A stretch of DNA of 64,000 nucleotides. Source: Verrucomicrobiaceae bacterium. Lineage in GTDB: Bacteria > Verrucomicrobiota > Verrucomicrobiia > Verrucomicrobiales > Akkermansiaceae. The stretch lies in contig JAIXQH010000044.1 of the NCBI GenBank assembly GCA_027484055.1, forward strand, positions 332,325 to 396,324. Reading direction: 5' to 3'. Positions 1 through 8,513 of the stretch are shown here, piece by piece. The notes beneath the pieces were generated by a model, which was not told the DNA's origin, did not search any database, and was given only the letters and a program-made list of their open reading frames with translations. Every line of letters starts with the position of its first letter. Positions within the stretch are counted from its first letter, which is position 1. The translations under genes were made by a program, and so were the position numbers.

Positions 1-1891
1 AAAACTCGCCGTCGAGCATGCGCTTCCAGTCCTTCGGCGATTGTTCGAACGCTTTGGCGATGGTGAGGGACTCGGCGCCGACCAGCGGTTTGTCGTAGAG
101 ATGCGCGGCCGACGCGGCGGTGCGCACCGAGTCCACGGTGGGATAAAACGCGGTCATCAGACCATCGAACCAGAACTCGCCCATCGGCACGTCCACGCGC
201 CCGCCCGCCGCGAGTCCGTCGATGTGCGGCTGGGGGTAGGTGCCGTAAACGTTCTCGGCGCGCATGAGCAGGCCGTCGGCATGGGCGCGTTGGGTCCAGC
301 GGGCGTAGAAATCGTTGTAGAGATCGGCCAGCACCTGACGGTAATCCCACAGGAAGCGGTTGGTGGACTGGCGGTCGTCCACCACGCGCCGGGTCAGGGC
401 GGGCAACCACGGCAGCAGATCGTAGCCGTGTTTTTTGCGGAAGGTTTCGCGGAAGCCCTCGGTCCACGTGCCCTGCTGACCGTCGGCCGACGCGCCGATT
501 TCGTAGCTGTCGGTGAAGAGGCCGGTGAAGGCTTTGCGCGACGCGGGCGGCGTGTCGGCGACCAGGATCTTGGCGGTGGCGTCGTAGAGGGCGTCGGCCG
601 CCGCCGGACTGTAGGGGTCCACTTCGTAACCGCCTCCGGGAACGGCCCGGCTCTTGGCGCGGGGCGGCTCGCCGACCAACACCACGCCGAAACGGGCGAT
701 GGTCCAACGGCCGGCGGGCACGTCCCAGGTCAGTTTGCCGTCGGGCGACATCTTCGCCGTCAGATCCACCGTGTCGGTGCTGCGGCAGTCGGTGACATCG
801 GGGGCGGAGTATTCATCGGCCAGCAAGAGGTTGATCCGCATTTTCGGCCAATTCCACACGCTGCGGTTGGCGGATTTGAACTTCCACCACTTGGTGCCCG
901 GTCGCGATTGCGGCTGGTCGCCCGTCCGCAGAACCTGGAACTCCGCCAGGCGGATTTGCGGATCGTGCGCGGTGGCGACCAGCAGGCGGAAATGACCGGC
1001 CGTGACCGGCGGGAACGGCACCACCCGGCTCTCGCCCGGTTGCAGGGCAAGGGTGGTGACGGTGCGGAATGTTTTGCCATCGTCCGACGCCTGAATCTCG
1101 CCGGTGGCCGGACCGGCCCCGGACGGGCTGGCGATAAACGCGCGGACGGCGGGCAAGGGTTGCGGGTAGCTGAGATCCAAGGTCACGGGAAATGTTGCTT
1201 TAGGGGCGGCGTGCCACACGGTTTCAGGATCGCCATCGACCCCTTCCACGGCGGGAAAATTCTCTTCGCGGCAATAGCCTTGCTGCACCGAACTGGCGCG
1301 CACCTTCAAGGGTCGCAGCGGCGAGGTCGCTGGGGCCGGGAACGCCACCACCATGGCATCACGGTAATAACCGCCGGGACCGCTTGCGGCCGGCAGGTCG
1401 CAGGTCAGGCGTTGAGGCCCGTCCACCTGGATTTCGCGGTACGTCAGGGTCTTGGTGGCGTGGGTAGCATCGATCCACGGTCCGCCGATGCCCCATCCCG
1501 CCGCCGGCACCACGTTGATCGAAATGCCCAGCTTGGCCGCTTCGGCCAAGGCATGTTGGAAAAGCGCGCGCCATTCCGGTCCCATCATCGTCGCCGTGCC
1601 CACCTTGGGCGCACCGCCCACATCGAACAAATCGAGCACCGTGATGCCTTGCCGCGCCATCTCGCTGAGATCGCGGGTGATGCCTTCTTTGCTAACGTTG
1701 CCGTCGATCCACCGCCACCACACGCCCGCCTTGGCGTCCGTCGGAGGAGCGAGAAACTGCCGGGCCAGTTCATCGGCGGCTTTGGCGGGGAGTTCCGCCG
1801 CGTGGGTGCTGGCCAATCCACCCAGGGCGGGAAGGCAGGCAAAAGCGAAACAACGCAGGAGGCGGAGGCGGGAACAGGTTTTGATTTTCAT
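1..1891 (-). CDS. alpha-L-rhamnosidase-like glycoside hydrolase, GH106 (3' part outside window)
   Basis: This is a secreted enzyme of the GH106 type, expected to remove terminal alpha-L-rhamnose from pectic oligosaccharides. The ATG is at 1891-1889 and the frame stays open to the window edge, giving about 630 residues; GH106 proteins usually run to 1000-1150. A signal peptide (MKIKTCSRLRLLRCFAFACL, ending near THAAE) is followed by the family's N-terminal block: KAGVWWRWIDGNVSKEGIT, then LDLFDVGG. Later come DSYE, GYDLLPWLPAL and, close to the edge, HLYDKPLVGAES, which matches the HTYGKKILGVEAFT region of the two intact GH106 copies in this window. The long plus-strand frame over the same bases is its antisense shadow. 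The gene lies 42 bp downstream of a GH78 gene and probably shares its transcript. It is the most divergent GH106 here, so its linkage specificity may differ. Confidence 0.88.
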   Translation of the reverse strand, partial: MKIKTCSRLRLLRCFAFACLPALGGLASTHAAELPAKAADELARQFLAPPTDAKAGVWWRWIDGNVSKEGITRDLSEMARQGITVLDLFDVGGAPKVGTATMMGPEWRALFQHALAEAAKLGISINVVPAAGWGIGGPWIDATHATKTLTYREIQVDGPQRLTCDLPAASGPGGYYRDAMVVAFPAPATSPLRPLKVRASSVQQGYCREENFPAVEGVDGDPETVWHAAPKATFPVTLDLSYPQPLPAVRAFIASPSGAGPATGEIQASDDGKTFRTVTTLALQPGESRVVPFPPVTAGHFRLLVATAHDPQIRLAEFQVLRTGDQPQSRPGTKWWKFKSANRSVWNWPKMRINLLLADEYSAPDVTDCRSTDTVDLTAKMSPDGKLTWDVPAGRWTIARFGVVLVGEPPRAKSRAVPGGGYEVDPYSPAAADALYDATAKILVADTPPASRKAFTGLFTDSYEIGASADGQQGTWTEGFRETFRKKHGYDLLPWLPALTRRVVDDRQSTNRFLWDYRQVLADLYNDFYARWTQRAHADGLLMRAENVYGTYPQPHIDGLAAGGRVDVPMGEFWFDGLMTAFYPTVDSVRTAASAAHLYDKPLVGAESLTIAKAFEQSPKDWKRMLDGEF

Positions 1892-1933
1892 GGGGTATGA
1901 TTCCGAACAGGGCAGGCCGACGGGGGGTGATTA

Positions 1934-4900
1934 TTATTTTTGTATTCCGGTCGCAGGCAGCGAGGAGCGGAAGCGGTAGGTGCCCGCGCCTATGGTATAA
2001 ACGGCCGCTCCAGCTTCTTGGCGGAGGACGGTCACGCCTTTGATCTTATTTATAGGTTTGCCCGCTTCGGTCACGCTGGCAGCATCCGTCGTTGGTATAT
2101 AAACGGTGGCGTTGGTGTTGAAGGGTATCGTCACGTCCAGTTGCAAGGCAGACGACTCCACTTTCCAAGCCGTGGCGATGCGGCCATAAGGCGATTCCAG
2201 ACTGGTTTTGGCCCAGCTCAATCCGGCGCCCAGCACCGGGCGGATGATGATTGTTTTATAACCGGGGCTGGCGGGCTGGATGCCGCCGACGTAACCGTAT
2301 AAATATTCACCCACTGCACCGAAGGCGTAGTGGTTGAACGAGTTCATCCCGATGGCTCCGAACCCCTTGTTAGGAGTCCAGCCATCCCAACGTTCCCACA
2401 TGGTGGTGGCCCCGTTTTTCACCGGAAACAGCCACGATGGGTAGGTGTCGGTCAGCAGAAGTTTATAGGCCAAGTCGTCTTTTCCGGCCTGGCTCAGTCC
2501 TGGTAATAAACGGGGAGTGCCGATAAACCCGGTGGCCAAGTGATCGTTGAAACGCTTGATCTCCTGCACGAATTGATCGGCGGCTTTCTCGCGTATCTCG
2601 GGTAGCAGCAAATCCATCGTAAAGGCTAGGGCGTAAGCGGTCTGGCTGGAGTCTTTGATCGCGCCGTCGGCTTGAATAAACTCCCGGGCAAACGCCTTTT
2701 TAATATCACTGCTGCGTTGGATGTAGCGGGCCGCGTCCTCGGTCTTACCAATGGCTTGGGCCATTTCCGCCATGATTTGCGCCAGGTAAGCATGATAGGC
2801 GGTGTCCATCACTTCCTTTTTCGCGCCGCCGCCGGCATTCAACCAGTCGCCAAAACCGCCCACCGTGGTGATGCCGTCCTTGGTTTTCGTTTCCAACCAT
2901 TTCATATAACGCTCCATTGATTCATATTGCTCGGCGATGAGCCGGGTGTCGGCGTAGTTGCGATAGATATTATACGTGCAAAGGATCGGAGCGTCGCTCC
3001 AAGCGGTGCTGCCCCCGCCTCCCAAGATGCCAGGAATCACATGCGGAAATGAGCCGTCGGCGTTTTGATCGTCGCGGCTGTTTTGCAGCCAGCGGGTGAA
3101 AAAATTGGCAACATTGAAATTATAAGCTGCGGTCGGCGCGAAAAACTGGGTGTCGCCGGTCCAGCCCATGCGCTCGTCGCGTTGCGGGCAGTCGGTCGGC
3201 ACCTCCAGATAATTGCCCTTCTGGCCCCATACCTGATTACTATAAAGCTGATTGAGCAGTGCATGGGACGATTCGAAGCTGCCGGTGCGGTCCATCGGCG
3301 TATGCACCACCAGACCGGTCACCGCGCTCAACTCTGGCTTGGTGCCCAGCCCGCGAATTTCTACATACCGGAAGCCGTGAAAGGTGCCGAATGGTTGAAA
3401 GGTTTCCTCTCCCCGGCCCGATAGGATATAGTAATCAGTGGCCGGGCAACTGCGCAACGCGGCGGTATATAACGTGCCGTCTGCATTGAGCATCTCGGCA
3501 TGGCGCAGCGTGAGGCGACGCCCGGCAGGTCCGCGGACTTTGAGACGCACCCAGCCGACCATGTTTTGCCCCAAGTCAAAGGTCCAGCAACCCGGCTTGG
3601 TTTCGCGGACCGAGCGAGCCGGAAGCTCTCCAATAATACGCGAGGGCTCGGCCGTGGACGCCTGCAACACCACGGTGGATTTTTTACCCTTGGGTAACTC
3701 CTCGCCGACCACCACCGGAGTCCAGTTTTGTTGATCAAAGCCGGGCCGGTCCCAGCCGGGCATGGCCAGGCGGGCGTCGTATTCACAGCCAATCAGCAAG
3801 TCGGCATGACGCACTGGACCAAAGGCAGTTTTCCAAGTGTCGTCACTGCATGCCCGCTGAATCGTGCCGTCGGCGAGTTCCATTTCCAACTGTATAATGA
3901 AGCGAGGGCGGCCTTTATATAGGTTGCGTTTATTATAGTGCGCCAAGGAACTGGCATACCAACCGTCGCCCAAAATCGCCCCCAGCGCATTGTTGCCTTG
4001 GGTGATAAGACGGGTGACATCGTAGGTTTGATAATGCACCCGTTTATTAAAATTCGTCCACCCGGGGGCGAGAACATCCTGTCTCACCGGCTGGCCGTTG
4101 AGGCGCAATTCATAGATGCCGAGGGCGCTGACGCAGACGGTGGCGCGTTTGACAGGCCCGCTGGCCACGAACTCCTTGCGCAGATAGGGGGCGGGCATCC
4201 GGGGCAAGTCCGACTTGGTGGGCGGCGCACCCCACGGATTGCCTTTTAACAACTCGGCACTCAGCCAAGTGACGTCATTAAAACCCACAGTCATCCATCC
4301 AGCCGCCGCCTGCTGGGTAACCTTCCAGCTTGCGTCCAAGGGCACCAAAACGGGTTCGCCGGTTTCAAATTGCAATACCAGCTGACCAACGGCCGCCGGC
4401 AAATACGGGTCCGCAATGCTGACCACCACGCCGAGACTGTTGCGGCCCTGTTTTAAGGTTTTCGTAATATCCAAGCGCGAGGTCGCCTCCCAATGGGCCC
4501 CGCTGCCCACGATCACCCCGTTCACCGTCGCCTGGCATTCATTAAACGCATAGAGAACCCAAATGGCGCGCTTGAGTATGCGATCGGCGGGCAGTTCGAT
4601 TTCGCGGCGCAGATAGGTATCGCCGCTGTTCTTGCCTTCCTTTTTCGGCATCTGCAGCCAGCTAAGACCTTTTAAAGAAAATGATTTATTATCGGCCTCG
4701 ACCTCCGCAGTTGTTTGATACGCGTCATCATTGCCGATCCATTTCGCCTGCCAATCGGTGGGCGAGAGCAGTCCCATCGTCCAGCGGGCAGACTCGCTCC
4801 ACGCGCCGGGCTTTCCGGTTTGGTCCCAGGTGCGGACCTTCCAATAACAGATGGCACCGGAGGTAAGCGGTTGTCCGTTGTAGACAATTTGATTCTGCTG

Positions 4901-5176
4901 ATCGGAGGCGATTTTCCCGCTGTCCCAACGATCACCCTGGTCCTTGGCCAACAACTCCGGGGTGGATGCGATCAGAACGTGATAGGCAGTCTGGCGCGCC
5001 CCGCGCTCGGCGGAGGTGTTGAGCCAACTCAGGCGCGGGCGGACCACGTCGAGGCCGAGCGGATCGTGCCGATATTCACAACGTAACTGCGTGACCTCGG
5101 CCGCCGCGCTGACGACGGACGATGCGCACGTGAAGAGGACAACGGCGTATATGATTAAGAGTGTAAGTTTATTCAT
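1934..5176 (-). CDS. alpha-L-rhamnosidase, GH78
   Basis: Secreted GH78 exo-alpha-L-rhamnosidase of 1080 residues, full length for the family. The signal peptide is MNKLTLLIIYAVVLFTCASS, cut near VVSAAAE. An N-terminal Fn3-like domain (about 28-140) and beta-sandwich modules precede the (alpha/alpha)6 barrel. The catalytic loop DCPQRDERMGWTGD starts at D662; the proposed general acid is E668 and the general base is E928 in TTMWERWDGW. The D-x5-E spacing and the W at 672 match the pattern known from characterised GH78 enzymes. The start codon overlaps by ATGA the stop of a short GH106 remnant frame upstream, so translation may be coupled. It is one of three GH78 genes in the window, the one with the most canonical catalytic loop. 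Confidence 0.95.
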   Translation of the reverse strand: MNKLTLLIIYAVVLFTCASSVVSAAAEVTQLRCEYRHDPLGLDVVRPRLSWLNTSAERGARQTAYHVLIASTPELLAKDQGDRWDSGKIASDQQNQIVYNGQPLTSGAICYWKVRTWDQTGKPGAWSESARWTMGLLSPTDWQAKWIGNDDAYQTTAEVEADNKSFSLKGLSWLQMPKKEGKNSGDTYLRREIELPADRILKRAIWVLYAFNECQATVNGVIVGSGAHWEATSRLDITKTLKQGRNSLGVVVSIADPYLPAAVGQLVLQFETGEPVLVPLDASWKVTQQAAAGWMTVGFNDVTWLSAELLKGNPWGAPPTKSDLPRMPAPYLRKEFVASGPVKRATVCVSALGIYELRLNGQPVRQDVLAPGWTNFNKRVHYQTYDVTRLITQGNNALGAILGDGWYASSLAHYNKRNLYKGRPRFIIQLEMELADGTIQRACSDDTWKTAFGPVRHADLLIGCEYDARLAMPGWDRPGFDQQNWTPVVVGEELPKGKKSTVVLQASTAEPSRIIGELPARSVRETKPGCWTFDLGQNMVGWVRLKVRGPAGRRLTLRHAEMLNADGTLYTAALRSCPATDYYILSGRGEETFQPFGTFHGFRYVEIRGLGTKPELSAVTGLVVHTPMDRTGSFESSHALLNQLYSNQVWGQKGNYLEVPTDCPQRDERMGWTGDTQFFAPTAAYNFNVANFFTRWLQNSRDDQNADGSFPHVIPGILGGGGSTAWSDAPILCTYNIYRNYADTRLIAEQYESMERYMKWLETKTKDGITTVGGFGDWLNAGGGAKKEVMDTAYHAYLAQIMAEMAQAIGKTEDAARYIQRSSDIKKAFAREFIQADGAIKDSSQTAYALAFTMDLLLPEIREKAADQFVQEIKRFNDHLATGFIGTPRLLPGLSQAGKDDLAYKLLLTDTYPSWLFPVKNGATTMWERWDGWTPNKGFGAIGMNSFNHYAFGAVGEYLYGYVGGIQPASPGYKTIIIRPVLGAGLSWAKTSLESPYGRIATAWKVESSALQLDVTIPFNTNATVYIPTTDAASVTEAGKPINKIKGVTVLRQEAGAAVYTIGAGTYRFRSSLPATGIQK

Positions 5177-5352
5177 GAGATTTTGAAGTAAAGCCGTGCG
5201 AAGGAGGTATGTCGCCGCGTAAGTAAACCACCAATGCCAAGCCCGGCCTTGGCCTCCAAGTCAGCGATGATGCCCTCCTTGCTCAGATTGCCATTCAAAG
5301 CGAAGTGAAAGATCCAAGGACGAGCGTAGGCCGGGGATTTAGGAAAAGGCAT
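5173..5352 (-). pseudogene. 59-codon GH106 N-terminal remnant overlapping the GH78 start
   Basis: A short frame from ATG 5352 encodes 59 residues. They contain SPAYARPWIFHFALNGNLS followed by KEGIIADLEAKAGLGIGG. This matches residues about 35-80 of the GH106 copy at 29997-33257 (PPASARPW, NGNLTKEGITADLEAM, VGIGG). No signal peptide and nothing of the catalytic domain remain; after GIGG the frame runs into unrelated sequence (RRHTSFARLYFKIS). The TGA overlaps the ATG of the GH78 gene as ATGA. It is either debris of a deleted GH106 gene or, less likely, a short translated leader that couples ribosomes to GH78. Confidence 0.8.
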
Positions 5353-5380
5353 ATTTTTGTATCACTCTACGGGTGAGGTG

Positions 5381-8300
5381 TCACTTCATGGTTTCCTGTG
5401 TCTTGCCCATCACCGGCATATTACAGGGGAGCGTCTTTCCTTTCAGTGGCGACCACGGCTCCAGGCTGTAGCCGTTTTTATCAAAGCGGATACCATAGTG
5501 TCCGGCAAAGATTCCGGCATAGGCATGCCAGTTCTCTGGCAGGTAGCCGATGCCGTTGGACTTGTTGCCATCCCAATAATAAAACGCACTGCCCACCGGA
5601 TTTCTCCGCGGCCCGAGGATGCCGATTCCGGAGTTGAAGGTGCCCTTGTCAAAGGAGGCGACTTGCGGCCAAAGCACTTCCTCGGCCTGCTGGCGGCGGC
5701 CCAGTTTATAGAGCGCCATGATGACGTAGTTGGAATACGGCGGGGTGATGCTTCCGTTCATATAACCCTCCCATTCGCGGTAGCCGTGACTCATCTCGTC
5801 GCGTCCCATGGATATAAGATTGGTCGGCAATCCATATTGGAATTGGGTGAAGCCGATCTCTTTCATCTTCGCAAAGAGCCGGTCCATGATCTGGTGGGCC
5901 AGCTCATCGGGCACCAAGCCAGCACAGATCGCGTAACCGTTGATCCAGGGAAACATCCGGTCACGTAACTTGCCCTCCAAATCGCGCCAGCCACCGATGA
6001 CACCGGTTTCGGGGTTATAAAACATCTTCAGGTAGTTGTCTTTGATCAACTGGGCACGCTTCTGGTAATGGGCCGCCTTTTCTTTGCGCCCTGCTAGGGT
6101 TTCCAAATCGGCCATATGCACAAAGGCCTCGTAATTGACGGCTGTGGAGTGCGCCTCTTTCACCCCTTCGGGCAGTTTATAATTATCAAACCAGTGCCCG
6201 CGATCGCCGGAATCGACGATGCCATCGCCATCGGTATCGTGCGCCTCCAAGTGCCCGGCCAAAGCTTCCAGACGCGGTAGCCACCGGTCGAGCAAGGGCT
6301 TCCCGCCCACTGTATTCACGGCATACCAGGCGCTGTTGATTAGAAACCCACCGCTCTCGAATGAGGCATACCATTTCCCAGGCGGGGTCACCTCGACCTT
6401 CATGCCGTGCCAAAGCAAGTGACCGCCCATGCCATCCAGATACCGGTCCACCGTGGGCACCACCAGTGCCATGGGCGAAATGCCGTCCTTCATCACTGGC
6501 GCATAGACCGCCATTTCGGCGTAAAATTGGACTGATAGCGGGCAATCCTGACTGATAACATTATTGGCCAACACACTCTGGTCCACGCGCCACTGCGCGA
6601 TGTTCAATGAGTATTTCGGCAACCCGCTCAGCCGCAGATCTTGCGCGACGATGTCCGGCCAGGGGATCTGAGGCTCCACCGCAAAGGTGAACGTCCCGCG
6701 CCAATTGCCTGCCGGGATGAGTCCGTAGCGTTCCTTCAGACCCGTCGTCTCCGGCACCAAGTCCATCATACAATGCCCGCCCATATCGTGTCCGCCCGAC
6801 GGGATCACCTGACGCAGCACCGCCTCGTCGCCCGTTTGGGTGATGCGGAAGGTCCCGCAATCCGGCGCATGCATGTAAGTGGGGAGCTTCACAAAACCCA
6901 CCGGATCTTCGGCGCGCGGGAAGAAAGCCGTCGGCGTCTGTCCGTAATCCAAAGCAAACCGGAACAAGCCGGCCTTCAGCGGCAGTGCCCGCTTGGCGGC
7001 GGTGGACAGTTCGAGTTCGATCGACTTCTCTTTGAACCGGAACGCGAGCTGCGCGAAGACGCCGGGCGCAACCGCGACGAAGGGATAACTGACCACATTC
7101 CCCTCCCGCACAAACGGTCCGTCCCCCGCCGCTTGAACCGGGCTGAACATCGGCTCGGCGATGGGAAAGGCACCGGCATTTTTCAGGATATTGCAGAGAA
7201 ACTGTCCTTTGCCAGTGGCATCCAGCGAAAGGTAGCTCAAACGGGGCCGGGCCTTGTCCAGGTTGAGGCGATACCAGGGAGTGGAAATGACCAACTGGGT
7301 CGCATCTTCCTTGATGTCGGGAACAAACCCGGCATCCGGTTTCAAGTCCGAGGCCTGAGGCTTAGGTGCTGGACCCGCGGTCACGGCAACCGCCGCACCT
7401 TCTCCATACACCTCCAACTCCGAGACCTGCGCGACATCAAAGCCCGAGGTCTCTGATTTTTCCACCGCCGTGATCCGGACCCGGACGTTGTCGGTCACCA
7501 CAGGTTTGAAATCGATTGCATACTCCGATTGCGGTCCGGGCTTTGCATCTTTCCGCGCGAACAACGGCAAAAACGTGGCGCCGCCGTCCGGCGAATATTC
7601 ACCCGTGAAATCCCGCGTGTTTTTCCCAGCATAAAGCACCACACGATCAACCGTGCGGGGCCCGGCGAACTTCACCCAGACCCACTGCGGCAGGTTCTGC
7701 TGAGCCTGCGAACCCCAGCCCGCTCCCGTTGTCCGGCCGTCGTTGATGAAGTGACGCCCGGTTTGATCCGTCATCACACCCTGCCAACGGACACTGCTGG
7801 TTTCGATTTTGGCCCCCTCGGACCACAGCGCCACGTTCCGCTTCCCGGATGCCGGTTTCTCGCTCACGGCAACAGGCTCGGCCGTTTCGAAAGTCAGCTG
7901 GGCCTTGGATTCAAACGAGCTGCTAACCGTCCACTTCGCGCTTCCTTTGTGATTCCAAGATTTGACTAGAACTGCATTCTGTCCGCGCTTCAGCACAACG
8001 TCCACTTTGACCGTCTCCTCGCCTTCACCCACCAGCGTGTTATTCACAAAACAGCGCAATGACCCAGACGCACGGAGGGTCAGCACGGCTTGCGCAGCCA
8101 CCTCGCTCCCCACCCGAAAGCCTGCATACGCACAGGCATTGGGATACGAGGCACCGCATGCGGCGGCCAAATCCAGCGCCCCATCTTGCGCCGGAATCGA
8201 TAGACCGCGCATGTCCCGCCCACCTAGGCCTACGTGTGCATTCCATTGATTGCGCTTCGGGTCATTATTGGTGGCATTTTCAATGTTTTCGTTGGCTTGG

Positions 8301-8437
8301 AAATCGCCCTGCGTGTAGCGCGGGAAGGCCCCGACGACCCACCAGCTCGTGGGGGATTGGGCGGGACTTTCGGCGGCACCGGCAGTCAGGACTGCAAAGC
8401 CGAGACTTATAGTTAGAATATATACGGATTTTATCAT
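5381..8437 (-). CDS. secreted six-hairpin glycosidase-like protein with discoidin domain
   Basis: A protein of 1018 residues with a signal peptide (MIKSVYILTISLGFAVLTAG). Residues about 25-190 form a beta-rich N-terminal module. Residues about 205-345 look like an F5/8 type C (discoidin) carbohydrate-binding domain (NVALWSEGAKIE to VSELEVYGEG). The C-terminal half (about 640-1000) has the alternating helix pattern of six-hairpin glycosidases, with an acidic loop DTDGDGIVDSGDRG that resembles a calcium-binding loop, and WLPENWHAY-like aromatic motifs (GYLPENWHAYAGI). I cannot place it in a numbered GH family. It sits in the minus-strand run between a GxGYxYP gene and the GH106 remnant. A debranching or uronyl-hydrolase role is inference only. 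Confidence 0.7.
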   Translation of the reverse strand: MIKSVYILTISLGFAVLTAGAAESPAQSPTSWWVVGAFPRYTQGDFQANENIENATNNDPKRNQWNAHVGLGGRDMRGLSIPAQDGALDLAAACGASYPNACAYAGFRVGSEVAAQAVLTLRASGSLRCFVNNTLVGEGEETVKVDVVLKRGQNAVLVKSWNHKGSAKWTVSSSFESKAQLTFETAEPVAVSEKPASGKRNVALWSEGAKIETSSVRWQGVMTDQTGRHFINDGRTTGAGWGSQAQQNLPQWVWVKFAGPRTVDRVVLYAGKNTRDFTGEYSPDGGATFLPLFARKDAKPGPQSEYAIDFKPVVTDNVRVRITAVEKSETSGFDVAQVSELEVYGEGAAVAVTAGPAPKPQASDLKPDAGFVPDIKEDATQLVISTPWYRLNLDKARPRLSYLSLDATGKGQFLCNILKNAGAFPIAEPMFSPVQAAGDGPFVREGNVVSYPFVAVAPGVFAQLAFRFKEKSIELELSTAAKRALPLKAGLFRFALDYGQTPTAFFPRAEDPVGFVKLPTYMHAPDCGTFRITQTGDEAVLRQVIPSGGHDMGGHCMMDLVPETTGLKERYGLIPAGNWRGTFTFAVEPQIPWPDIVAQDLRLSGLPKYSLNIAQWRVDQSVLANNVISQDCPLSVQFYAEMAVYAPVMKDGISPMALVVPTVDRYLDGMGGHLLWHGMKVEVTPPGKWYASFESGGFLINSAWYAVNTVGGKPLLDRWLPRLEALAGHLEAHDTDGDGIVDSGDRGHWFDNYKLPEGVKEAHSTAVNYEAFVHMADLETLAGRKEKAAHYQKRAQLIKDNYLKMFYNPETGVIGGWRDLEGKLRDRMFPWINGYAICAGLVPDELAHQIMDRLFAKMKEIGFTQFQYGLPTNLISMGRDEMSHGYREWEGYMNGSITPPYSNYVIMALYKLGRRQQAEEVLWPQVASFDKGTFNSGIGILGPRRNPVGSAFYYWDGNKSNGIGYLPENWHAYAGIFAGHYGIRFDKNGYSLEPWSPLKGKTLPCNMPVMGKTQETMK

Positions 8438-8513
8438 ATCGATTGATGGCTGAAGAAAGATGACTGGAATCCCGGCTGCTCACTCGCAGCATGGGTAGGT
8501 TATAAAAAACAGA

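Noticed and set aside
41-1900. A 619-codon open frame on the plus strand
   Set aside because: It is the exact antisense register of the GH106 gene running off the left edge; its composition is Arg/Gly/His-rich and no domain is visible.
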